Of a stretch of DNA of 64,000 bases, positions 18,285 through 26,608 are shown piece by piece. The first letter of the stretch is position 1, and each line of letters opens with the position of its first letter. Location: positions 186,001 through 250,000 of the forward strand of contig JABAAE010000002.1 of the NCBI GenBank assembly GCA_014238905.1, written 5' to 3'. A model generated the notes under the pieces. That model searched no databases and had not been told where the DNA came from. It saw only the letters and a list, made by a program, of their open reading frames with translations. This DNA comes from Planctomycetota bacterium (lineage in GTDB: Bacteria > Planctomycetota > Planctomycetia > Pirellulales > Pirellulaceae). A program made the position numbers and the translations under genes.

Positions 18285-19751
18285 CTACCTTCGATTCTTC
18301 ATTCTCTGTTCGATTCGCTCCGCTTCAAAACGATCGATCGCGTTGTCACGGTTTCGATCACCAATCCGTAGGAGGGGCATCAACCGGCTGGGAATTTCTT
18401 TTGCCGAGACTTTGCCATCTTGATCGGTATCATTTTCCATAAAAACCGAAGCGGAAAAAACGCGATTTTTCGCGTCCCTGCCGCCGCCAATGGATGGCCT
18501 TTCAGGCCGTTTTCCAGGCCATTTCCCTGTCCCCCCTTGTCTCCCAAATTGGCCAGCACTTCCACGTCTGGCCGATCCCCCATCTCGATCCGACTCAAGA
18601 TTGATGACGTATTGCTGCGTCACCGGTTTACACCATCCCTCCACATCGCTGCAGGCAAAATACTTGACCGTCAATTGAAAACTGGTTTTCGAGGATAACC
18701 CCTTCCCTTCCACTAGAAATTCCCGAGGATCGACATCGGCTTCCTGCTTGACCTTGGTGGCTGCCCCCTTTAATGCGTCCAGTTTTCCAGATGTCAATTC
18801 GCTGATTGAATAATTCAACGGCTCGGCAAGGTTGTTCCAGTGTACTCGGTGTATAGGATCCAAATGAAAACCGAGGTAGACTTTTCCCGTCCCTCCGTTC
18901 AACACAGCCGGCTCCGCCTCCACACGTAACTTGACATAAAACGGTGCAGAACTGTCTAACGGTTTGACCTTGAGAACCCGCATTTGCGAAGGCACATCGA
19001 TTCGCTCCACAATGTTTTTGCGAATCCTAACTGGATCGGGTTCCTTCTTCAAATTCAAATCTGCGGATCGCGTCTTAGTTTTTGGCACCCCAACCAACTT
19101 TTCCAAGTCATCTCGTAGTGTCTCAGGACGACTCCAATCCTGCATGGAGACGATTTTCCCATCGGGGCTAATGATAAACTCGGAATTGGGGCGATCACCC
19201 AATGCATGTTTAAGTTCATTTTCCATGTTGTCACAAAGCCACGGAATAGTATTACCCAATTGTCTGTAAGCCAATTCGATGTGTTTCAAACGTTCAGACA
19301 GACTGACAGGTCTAACATAGCCTTGGCTACCACCTTCAGGATGAGCTAGCGATTTGTAAACAAAAAAGAACCTGACGCCCATGGGAGCAAAGTCCGCTTT
19401 CACTGCCTCCAGACCGGAGACATTTCGGATAAATGGTGGTCAGGTCAGACAGCCAAAGGTCAACACGGTATACCCATCGTGGGATTCACCCATAACGAAT
19501 GGTTTACCTCGATCATCAAAAATCTTGACGCTTGGCATTTTCATGCCAACTTTTAACCCTTTACGGCTCAACGCAGTTGAGCCTTGTGATTCAGGGCCCC
19601 GGCCACTCCGGAAACGGTTCGACCTTCGGCCATCTTGTTTGCCGGAGGACGAATCAATGCTTCGTTCTGGCTGTCCCCATAACGTTTCCGAAACAAACCC
19701 ATGTACAAAAACCAGAACAACAAGACTAAACAATGTTGTAAAATGTTTCAT
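18285..19751 (-). CDS. Deiodinase-like selenoprotein with C-terminal EF-hands (in-frame TGA = Sec104)
   Basis: I read this as one 488-aa gene with a TGA (19442-19440) decoded as selenocysteine. Both sides are in the same frame with no other stop. The start is supported by GGAGG 7 nt before the ATG, and a signal peptide follows (LFSLVVLVFVHGF). Residues 73-230 align with the iodothyronine-deiodinase branch of the thioredoxin fold: TVLTFGCLT-U-PPF, FFFVYKSLAHPEGG, PWLCDNMENELKHALG, FIISPDGKIV. In this family Sec or Cys occupies exactly this position. A mid domain has an unknown role. Two EF-hand loops follow, at 441-452 (DTDQDGKVSAKE) and 465-476 (DRNRDNAIDRFE). It is probably a periplasmic Ca-binding redox enzyme. 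The substrate is unknown, and iodinated compounds are only one possibility. Confidence 0.88.
19404..19442 (-). promoter_or_regulatory. Bacterial SECIS element immediately after the Sec UGA
   Basis: Reading the minus strand, TGA (19442-19440) is followed by 17 nt, then a 7-bp stem TGTCTCC (19422-19416) / GGAGGCA (19410-19404) with one T-G wobble. It closes the 5-nt loop GGTCT (19415-19411). The loop starts 24 nt after the TGA. The loop is the same GGUCU that SelB reads in the E. coli fdhF SECIS, and the spacing falls in the usual bacterial range. All of it is inside the coding sequence, as expected in bacteria. Confidence 0.85.
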
Positions 19752-19858
19752 TTCTTTTCCTCCGGTGTATCTGGAAAACTGGAACGGAAATCCATGCCGT
19801 CCAGTCGTCTCCGTCTCATTGCCATTCGACGCCCCAGTCCTTCCAACCGCCTGGACTT

Positions 19859-20938
19859 TTAACGCCAGAGATAAGCAGCATCTGACACATATCTGGCAGC
19901 AGTGTCATTGGAAATCAATCCCGATGTCAGCAGTCTTTTGATAGATTCATCGAGTGAAATCATCCCAGCTTTTGCTCCTGTTTGAATATTGTTGTCTAAC
20001 GATTCCAGTTTCCCTTGACGAATCGCACTGGCAACCGGCGAGTTATTGAACAAGATTTCGATGGCCAACTCTCGTTTTGAATTTGGCAAAATGCTGGGTA
20101 GTAAGTGCTGGCTAACGACAGCTCGTAGACTCAGAGCTAACTGAGCCCGTATCTCATTCTGCATACTACCATCAAACAAGTCTGCATAACGTGAAATTGC
20201 ACCCTTGGCATCCCGAGTATGCAACGTCGAAAGTACAAGATGTCCAGTCTCCGCTGCACTTAAGGCAATCTGTGCGGTTTCCTGATCCCGAATTTCACCC
20301 ACCAAAATGACGTCCGGATCTTGTCGCAAGCCATATTTCAGCCCATCAGCAAATGAGTCAATGTCTTTTCCGACTTCTCGTTGCGTAATGACGGTCGACT
20401 GCTCCACACCGCTAACGTCAAAAAGATATTCAATCGGTTCCTCGATCGTAATGATCCGATAACCTCCCATTGCAATGAGAGTTTTAATCAACATGGCCAA
20501 AGAGGTTGTTTTGCCAGAACCTGCCACACCTGAAAAAAGGATCAAACCGTTACGAAATCGAGTCAGTTGATCGGCTAAATCCTGCGGAAAATTGGCCCAT
20601 GAGTAATTGGGCACCTTGGATGGTATCACACGAAAACAGGCCCCCATCTGATTTCCAGCAAAAAAATAGTTTGCCCTGAACCGCAACATGTTGCCGTCGT
20701 CTTCAATCTCTAATGCAAAGTCGAGATTGCGTTCAGAAAAAAAACGGTCTCGGAAATCGGCTGGACAGTAATCCATCAATTTTTCCTGGATCAACGCGGC
20801 ATCCAATTCTTCGTAATTCAATGGCTGCAAACCACCATGTTTACGAACTACTGGTGGCGATCCAGACACCACATGAAGATCCGACGCACCCTCGTTCACC
20901 GCCGCAATTAACCAGTCCTTCAAATTCGATTCCGCCAT
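19859..20938 (-). CDS. pilT: PilT-type twitching/retraction ATPase
   Basis: A GspE/PilT-family hexameric ATPase of 359 aa from the chosen ATG. It shows the PilT N-terminal SDLHVVSGSPPVVR, Walker A GVAGSGKTTSLA, the Asp box TIEEPIEYLF, Walker B DVILVGEIRDQETAQ, the His box STLHTRDAKGA, and near the C-terminus AGMISLDESIKRLL. PilT retracts type IV pili at the inner membrane. No pilin or pilus assembly genes are adjacent. Upstream in-frame codons extend to a TTG at 20968 but lie inside a 16-bp tandem duplication, so the ATG at 20938 is preferred. PilT versus a paralogue (PilU-like) cannot be settled here. Confidence 0.9.
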   Translation of the reverse strand: MAESNLKDWLIAAVNEGASDLHVVSGSPPVVRKHGGLQPLNYEELDAALIQEKLMDYCPADFRDRFFSERNLDFALEIEDDGNMLRFRANYFFAGNQMGACFRVIPSKVPNYSWANFPQDLADQLTRFRNGLILFSGVAGSGKTTSLAMLIKTLIAMGGYRIITIEEPIEYLFDVSGVEQSTVITQREVGKDIDSFADGLKYGLRQDPDVILVGEIRDQETAQIALSAAETGHLVLSTLHTRDAKGAISRYADLFDGSMQNEIRAQLALSLRAVVSQHLLPSILPNSKRELAIEILFNNSPVASAIRQGKLESLDNNIQTGAKAGMISLDESIKRLLTSGLISNDTAARYVSDAAYLWR

Positions 20939-20975
20939 TGCCCGTTTCTCAAATTGCCCGTTTCTCAAATTGCCC
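20938..20975. repeat. 16-bp tandem duplication at the pilT start
   Basis: Two identical units of TTGCCCGTTTCTCAAA (20938-20953 and 20954-20969) plus six bases of a third overlap the pilT initiation region on the minus strand. The duplication repeats the sequence just upstream of the ATG and could vary the distance between promoter or ribosome site and the start. Confidence 0.85.
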
Positions 20976-21075
20976 TTACGCCGATGACGTTTGTCCCCAA
21001 TAAATCAAACCCGTCAGGAGACGTTGGGCATCGGTTAAAATTAACAATTTCTGAACTTACCAACTCGCCGAGAGT

Positions 21076-22539
21076 CTAATTCAAATCAACCGTATCATCT
21101 CGATCCTTCATCAATTTCAGTAAATCCAGCAACTTCGCGACGATTTTAGGTTCGGCATCTTCTTCGAGGCATGATGATCTTGCCCGCCACGTGGTGTATC
21201 CACCCAACGTGTGCTGATCAGGCGGCGGAATGTACCCCTCGGCGCCATTTGCCAATTCAATATTGAAAGTTGCTGAATAAGGGCTCTTGGCTTTGATTTT
21301 CAGACCTGTTTCGGCAAACACTTCATTCGGGAAAGTAGCAATCGCCAATTCACCAATTCGCAACGTCTGAAGCACAATCTTTCGTTTGGATGGCAACTCG
21401 CTCAGCAGAATCGCCTCCCGAGCGTACACCTGTTGGAGTGTCTTCGGCTTAGCTTCCCCCAATTCCATCATGACTTCTTTTGCTGCTTTCAATTCTGAGG
21501 CATCAGCCTGTCGAATCGACACCTCCAACTCAGCCTGCTGCATGTCAATGGTCACATTCGAGCGATGCTCGATTGTCTTCAGGACCCCCAGCACCGAGTC
21601 AGCTAAATCTCGGGCTACTGTGAATCGATCAAACTTCCTCTTCGCATCAGTGAAGTCGATACAATTCGCATCACCACTCGTACCGTTGGACATCGCGGCG
21701 ACAAAATCACCGGAGTCGGCTGCGTACTCGGACGATAGGATGTTTGCGAACAAACCGAAATAATCGGCCGAAATCGAAGGAGCACCGGCGTAATGCGTTG
21801 AATAGTTGGCCAACACCGCCAGTGGTTTTCCATTTCGTTTCTGCAAAGACATTACAAAGACATCTTTATCGACCGGACCCAATTGCCGAATCTTGTTTTC
21901 GTTACCGACCCCGGGATTCATTTGCGCCCGATCGTCAACTTTCCCACTGAATCGGTTCGTTTGGGCAGTGCCAGGTTTCATCAGCCAACGCCGATTAAAG
22001 ACGTGGTTTGCATTCTGTACTTTGCCCCATCCTACTTTTGCTGGAACAAGCCGCTGATTGGCAATCGAAATACCCTTTGCCAACTGTGGAATAAGAAACC
22101 GTATATATCGTTGGTCAGCCGAGCTCCCCAAACATCCGAAAGAGCTTGGCGCAGAATGGGTATGCGTTGATGAAATCAAGATATCCTTGGCCAGAATACC
22201 GGTCTGTTGACTGGCGATTTTCTTAGCACGATCCAAGATGGATCGGGGAATCATACAACTGTCGACGATACAGATAGCGATCTTCTTTTTTCCGCTCTTC
22301 AGTACAACAATTCGTGCATGCAAGGGTTCGACAATCTTGGAGGCAGTTCGCTCATACATGCCTCCATTGACAATCACCGGAAACTCAATCGGAGAAATAT
22401 CAATGGCGAAAGCCCCTGCCCACAAACCATCCTGGGCGGCGAGTGATCCCATTCCATCTGCCGGGCCACACATCATCCAAAAACACAACCCTATCCATAA
22501 CGACGGACTGGGTGCATCAGTCATTCTGCTACTTGGCAT
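21076..22539 (-). CDS. Neutral/alkaline ceramidase-like secreted hydrolase
   Basis: The 487-aa protein has an N-terminal hydrophobic signal-like stretch. The rest fits the neutral/alkaline non-lysosomal ceramidase N-terminal-like family common in planctomycetes: GAFAIDISPIEFPV near the start, IVDSCMIP, the metal-site-like ISSTHTHSAPSSFG, then LANYSTHYAGAP and AMSNGTSGDANCID. The histidines in THTH and STHYAG resemble the zinc ligands of ceramidases. Actual substrates in planctomycetes are unknown, and this need not be ceramide. Its start lies inside the end of the PVC dehydrogenase gene (11-bp overlap), so the two are probably translated as one operon. Confidence 0.82.
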   Translation of the reverse strand: MPSSRMTDAPSPSLWIGLCFWMMCGPADGMGSLAAQDGLWAGAFAIDISPIEFPVIVNGGMYERTASKIVEPLHARIVVLKSGKKKIAICIVDSCMIPRSILDRAKKIASQQTGILAKDILISSTHTHSAPSSFGCLGSSADQRYIRFLIPQLAKGISIANQRLVPAKVGWGKVQNANHVFNRRWLMKPGTAQTNRFSGKVDDRAQMNPGVGNENKIRQLGPVDKDVFVMSLQKRNGKPLAVLANYSTHYAGAPSISADYFGLFANILSSEYAADSGDFVAAMSNGTSGDANCIDFTDAKRKFDRFTVARDLADSVLGVLKTIEHRSNVTIDMQQAELEVSIRQADASELKAAKEVMMELGEAKPKTLQQVYAREAILLSELPSKRKIVLQTLRIGELAIATFPNEVFAETGLKIKAKSPYSATFNIELANGAEGYIPPPDQHTLGGYTTWRARSSCLEEDAEPKIVAKLLDLLKLMKDRDDTVDLN

Positions 22540-25420
22540 TGTCTTGCTCCGAAAACGGAATTTGATTATTGAGATACCGCCAGTTTTTTAAAAACGAAAT
22601 TAAATCGGCCATTTGTTGTAGGGTGAGGTCCTGCTCCAGACCGACCGGCATCAGCGATTTTCCTGTTGAGCCCATTCGTTGAATCTCTTTGCGTGGAATA
22701 ACGACAAGCGGATCACTTTGTTGTCCTCGTCCAGTATTACTTCCTATTTGGCGCAACGTGATTGCCGATGAATTTTCTTCCGCGATGATGCCAGAGAAGT
22801 TCCTGCCATCAACATGTTCGATTTGCACTTCCAAAAAGTGACTGTCGATCGCAGCATTAGGTTGGATAATGTCCTGCAGTAACTGAGATTTAGTTTTGGT
22901 CCGAGTATCCGAAATATCAGGTCCGATTCGACGTCCCAAATCACCCAATTGATGACAACTGGAACATTTTTTTTCAAAAATCACACGCCCTGCTCTGGCC
23001 TGGGTGGGCATGTCCAAAGCGGCTCGATATTTGGTCAATGCGACTTTCCGGTCCGCGGGCACAGAAACCGACAACACCGAATTTGCCATGGTGCGAACCA
23101 TAGGATCCGAGTGATTCAGCAATTTTTTGCGTGTAGAAATCTCTATTTCAGACGGTTTGACAAAGGAGTTTTCAACTTGCTCCAATACCATCTTCGCAAT
23201 CAATGGGCGGCCCAATGACGCCGAAAGAACTTCAAGACGGTGAAAACGCTCACTTTGGTGAAACCGCTTGGCCAGCGTGATCCAAGGTTGATCGCTTTCC
23301 AGGAAATGCAATGCGATGACTGCTTTGTACTGCCTCGGATCTCCTGCATCAGAGGAAAGCTGTGCCAGTTTTGGGTTACCGGGAAACAGTAACGCAACAA
23401 GGTTGAAGTCCGTTTGATTCGCCCCCTGTTTTTCGATTTCTTTCGATAGCCATGAACCAAGTTTCGATGCCAGCGAGGATTGAACCAATCGTTTTCGTAC
23501 GCGGCCCAAATTCCCTGCACGAAAAACATCTACAAGAATCGTCTCAGCCACGGCTCGCCGCAAACGTGAGGGAACATCCGTTGAAAACAAACAGTCATCC
23601 AATAAAGCAATTGTTTCATCCTGGGAGTTTTTGGAAACAACCATTTTCGCCAGTCCCAAGGCCAGCGGTTCCAACCTTGCTACCGTTTCCGAAGAATTCA
23701 CTCCCAACAATTTGGCCAGCAATGCATTTGGATCGTTCCGACTGGCTAACAAAACCACCGACCGCATCCATGGATTGTCACCATTTTTTTCCGCAATGTT
23801 TTGCAATCCATCCACATCGATTTTCCTACCATTCCAAACGCAACTTAGTAATGCCTGAAAACGAACCGCCGGGTCAACGTCTTCGATAAACTCGATGAGT
23901 CGATCGGAATCCAATGTCTCCATTTGCTTCACAGCAAAACGCCGCACCTGACCACTAGGATGCCGAGCAGGAAATTCAAGATCTGCTTCCTTAAGCTGCA
24001 TCTTCGCACTCAAAACCGCTAGAGCACGGATTATGGAATTAGGAGGAGCCGATTCCATGGACAGTATGTCCCTAAGACCGTCAAAGTCCGAAAAATCACC
24101 GGATTGCAAAATCAATCTTTGAGCCGTTTCCCGTGTCCAACTGTTTTCAGACAGCAACTGCTTCAACACATCGGTTTGAAAAAGATCAAATCGCAGTCGC
24201 TGCTGCGCCGAATTATCTTTTCGGGAGATACGGTAGATTCTTCCTGATTTGTCACCATTTCTTAGATCGGGCCGATTCTTCAACTCACTGGGCATGAAAT
24301 CAGGATGCTCAATAACCTCACGCCGCATATCGACCACATACAGCGACCCATCAGGACCGGTACAGATATTGACGGGCCGAAATGAGGTGTTTTTTGATGC
24401 CAAAAACTCAGTTTGGAAGCGGCCGGGTTTGGAACGCCCTATAATGGGATTGGATCGATATGAAATCACTTCACGGTGCACAACATTGGCGGTGGGGTCG
24501 CAGGTAAACGCATTCCCTGAAAAATTTTCTGGAAGCCCATTCCCAGAAAAAACATGGACGCCACAGGCCGCCGTGAACTGGTTGGCATGAAGATTCGAAG
24601 TCGTCCACGCCGAGCTAATAGGGTAAAGACGAGAATCCGCACTGGCTGCGGCTACATCGGCAACGGCCCCCCCAATTGGAAGCCCCTTAGCCAACTTTAA
24701 GTACTGGTCCTCAAGTACTACCCGCTTCAATGGATTTCGATTGGTACAGATGAACCGGTAACCAGCATCATCAAATGTCAAACCAAACTGTCCGTAACCG
24801 GTTACCGATTCAGCAACCAGAGTCGAAGGATTAAAACGAAAGTCCATCCCGTTAATGGAAAGTGACGTCGTTATTTTTCCACCGGTAATACTTCCATTTC
24901 GTAAACCGTTGGCAACATAGATGAGGCCGTCCGGCCCCATCGTGGGATGATTGGCACGCAATTGGGTATTCTGTTCGGCAAATCCCGTGAAAAGAGTCTT
25001 CTCCTGGTCACAAACACCATCCCCGTCGAGGTCCGCCAGGAAAAGAACTTTTCCGGCAAGGGTAACGATGACTCCCTTTTTCCATGGTTGAATCCCAGTC
25101 GGGAACATCAGGTGATTCGCAAAGACCGTCGCCGATTCATAAATTCCATCACCATCTTTGTCTTCGATGATTTTAATCTGGGAATCAGGTTGACCACCTT
25201 GCAAAGTCGGGTAGTCCCGCATCTCCACAACCCACATTCTTCCGAATTCGTCGAATCGCATCGCGATCGGATCGACTACCGCAGGTTCGGTCGCGACCAA
25301 CTCCATTTGACAGTCCGGATGCAGGCGGAATTCTTCAAGAGAGTCCTGCGAATTCAAAGCTCCACTGGCGATTCCAATGAAAGCAAGGACAACGATTTCG
25401 AATAAAACGATTTTTACCAT
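22529..25420 (-). CDS. PVC-type membrane-bound dehydrogenase with C-terminal haem domain
   Basis: The 963-aa secreted protein is typical of planctomycetes and verrucomicrobia. After a signal peptide (IVLFEIVVLAFIGIASGA) comes a beta-propeller of the glucose/sorbosone-dehydrogenase type (about 30-400: PIAMRFDEFGRMWVVEMRDYP, DGDGIYESATVFA, GPDGLIYVANGLRNG). A HEAT-like helical middle follows (about 400-780). The end is a cytochrome-c-like domain with CSSCH at 819-823 and the LGRRIGPDIS segment. It probably oxidises a sugar or alcohol in the periplasm, passing electrons to the haem. The partner ceramidase-like gene overlaps its 3' end by 11 bp. Confidence 0.92.
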   Translation of the reverse strand: MVKIVLFEIVVLAFIGIASGALNSQDSLEEFRLHPDCQMELVATEPAVVDPIAMRFDEFGRMWVVEMRDYPTLQGGQPDSQIKIIEDKDGDGIYESATVFANHLMFPTGIQPWKKGVIVTLAGKVLFLADLDGDGVCDQEKTLFTGFAEQNTQLRANHPTMGPDGLIYVANGLRNGSITGGKITTSLSINGMDFRFNPSTLVAESVTGYGQFGLTFDDAGYRFICTNRNPLKRVVLEDQYLKLAKGLPIGGAVADVAAASADSRLYPISSAWTTSNLHANQFTAACGVHVFSGNGLPENFSGNAFTCDPTANVVHREVISYRSNPIIGRSKPGRFQTEFLASKNTSFRPVNICTGPDGSLYVVDMRREVIEHPDFMPSELKNRPDLRNGDKSGRIYRISRKDNSAQQRLRFDLFQTDVLKQLLSENSWTRETAQRLILQSGDFSDFDGLRDILSMESAPPNSIIRALAVLSAKMQLKEADLEFPARHPSGQVRRFAVKQMETLDSDRLIEFIEDVDPAVRFQALLSCVWNGRKIDVDGLQNIAEKNGDNPWMRSVVLLASRNDPNALLAKLLGVNSSETVARLEPLALGLAKMVVSKNSQDETIALLDDCLFSTDVPSRLRRAVAETILVDVFRAGNLGRVRKRLVQSSLASKLGSWLSKEIEKQGANQTDFNLVALLFPGNPKLAQLSSDAGDPRQYKAVIALHFLESDQPWITLAKRFHQSERFHRLEVLSASLGRPLIAKMVLEQVENSFVKPSEIEISTRKKLLNHSDPMVRTMANSVLSVSVPADRKVALTKYRAALDMPTQARAGRVIFEKKCSSCHQLGDLGRRIGPDISDTRTKTKSQLLQDIIQPNAAIDSHFLEVQIEHVDGRNFSGIIAEENSSAITLRQIGSNTGRGQQSDPLVVIPRKEIQRMGSTGKSLMPVGLEQDLTLQQMADLISFLKNWRYLNNQIPFSEQDNAK

Positions 25421-25607
25421 AACACATCAAAAATCAGTAATCGGCCGACAGCGGGTTAATCACCAACGATGCGAGATAAAAAAACCAACTGGCACTCACC
25501 GCAATTTAGCATGGGTGTCCCCGTGTTGCGAATTTTTCAACAGGAGAATATTAGTCTTTTCGAGGCGGAAAACATATCAGAACCGTCCATCAGGCAGCGA
25601 TTTGGGA

Positions 25608-26219
25608 TCATCTCAGTTTCCACAACGAGCCGGCTGAAGCGAGCTCGGCAACAATGCTTCTTAATTGATCCGTTTGACCTAAAGCGGTTGCAATCGGTAC
25701 CTTCCAAGGTCCATCGGTTGCACGCTCCCAACCCACCACTGCCAAAGCGAGCACTTGCGTTTCATCCCAACAGGTCATCGACAAGCCGTCAAATTTTGGG
25801 GCCGCATTGTCAGAAACAGGTTCCAACGTGTCAGCGGGTATCAGGTCGAAATAATGTCGAAATTCAGTTGTTGCAGCAAAAAACTCCCTCATCCCCACCT
25901 GGTCCGCCAAGCGGGCTTGCAACCTCAATGCTGCCATTTCGTTAACACGGTGTTGTGGGTCTGCCATATCCAATCCCCAATCCGGCTTGCAAAATGCTTC
26001 CGGACCTTCAATCAGGCCATGACAGATTTCGTGAAAGATCATCTGGGCAAGATGATCGTCCTTATCGAGAGTCTCAGACGTTCCAATTCGCAGTAGACCT
26101 TTTCCGTCCCATGCCGCAAAAACCTCGGAATCACGTTGAACTTCAATCCCCATTTGTTGCGCCGCGTTAATCCAGATCAATTCCAAAGGATCCTGATATA
26201 CCGCTCGTATATTCCTCAT
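25608..26219 (-). CDS. HExxH putative metalloprotein, possibly EpmC-like
   Basis: The 203-aa protein has no signal peptide. Its clearest feature is a zincin-like MIFHEICHGLIEG (about residues 80-92), followed by DWGLDMADPQ and VNEMAALRLQARL, which could give a third metal ligand. The HEIxH, W-G and E..AL order recalls EF-P hydroxylase EpmC/YfcM, but I cannot show homology, and a minimal zinc-peptidase fold is equally possible. An EF-P-family gene (YeiP/EfpL) lies 20 kb away, which alone is weak support. Upstream of it is the divergent S15 peptidase. Confidence 0.6.
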   Translation of the reverse strand: MRNIRAVYQDPLELIWINAAQQMGIEVQRDSEVFAAWDGKGLLRIGTSETLDKDDHLAQMIFHEICHGLIEGPEAFCKPDWGLDMADPQHRVNEMAALRLQARLADQVGMREFFAATTEFRHYFDLIPADTLEPVSDNAAPKFDGLSMTCWDETQVLALAVVGWERATDGPWKVPIATALGQTDQLRSIVAELASAGSLWKLR

Positions 26220-26608
26220 TATCTGACAGTCCCGAGAACAACATTAATAAGAAAACCCATAGCCCGCTTCGACAACAAACTGGAAAAGAACGGGGACCAT
26301 TGTTTCGAAAACCCATCGAAGTTCAAGGACTGGTGGATCCTTTCCGGGTGGACAATCCCTGTTTTGATCCCTTAATCCTTGAAATTCACCGATCATCGCG
26401 GCTCCATTTCGAAAACAAAAGTCACACTCCACATATCTGCCGCCCAAAATGAGTAGTCAACTCAACCACTTGCCCAACAGCATCCAAACTGGTTTTAATT
26501 GAGTTCCGGTTTTGACAATGATAAAGTAAAACTCGGGTGCGGGTTCACCGGCGAACCTTCAACTCACTTAAAGAAATTGGACTACTTCATTAAGTTGGAA
26601 CAATCAAC
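26220..26608. other. Divergent intergenic region upstream of the S15 peptidase
   Basis: About 390 bp with no supported gene. It separates two divergent genes and should carry both promoters. A TTGACA hexamer occurs at 26512-26517, but I find no matching -10 at 16-18 bp. Confidence 0.4.

Noticed and set aside
18285..19751. Reading the two halves as a frameshifted or nonsense-inactivated pseudogene
   Set aside because: Both halves are in one frame and highly conserved around the TGA. The stop sits at the known Sec position, and a SECIS-like hairpin follows at the right distance. Random inactivation would not give all three.
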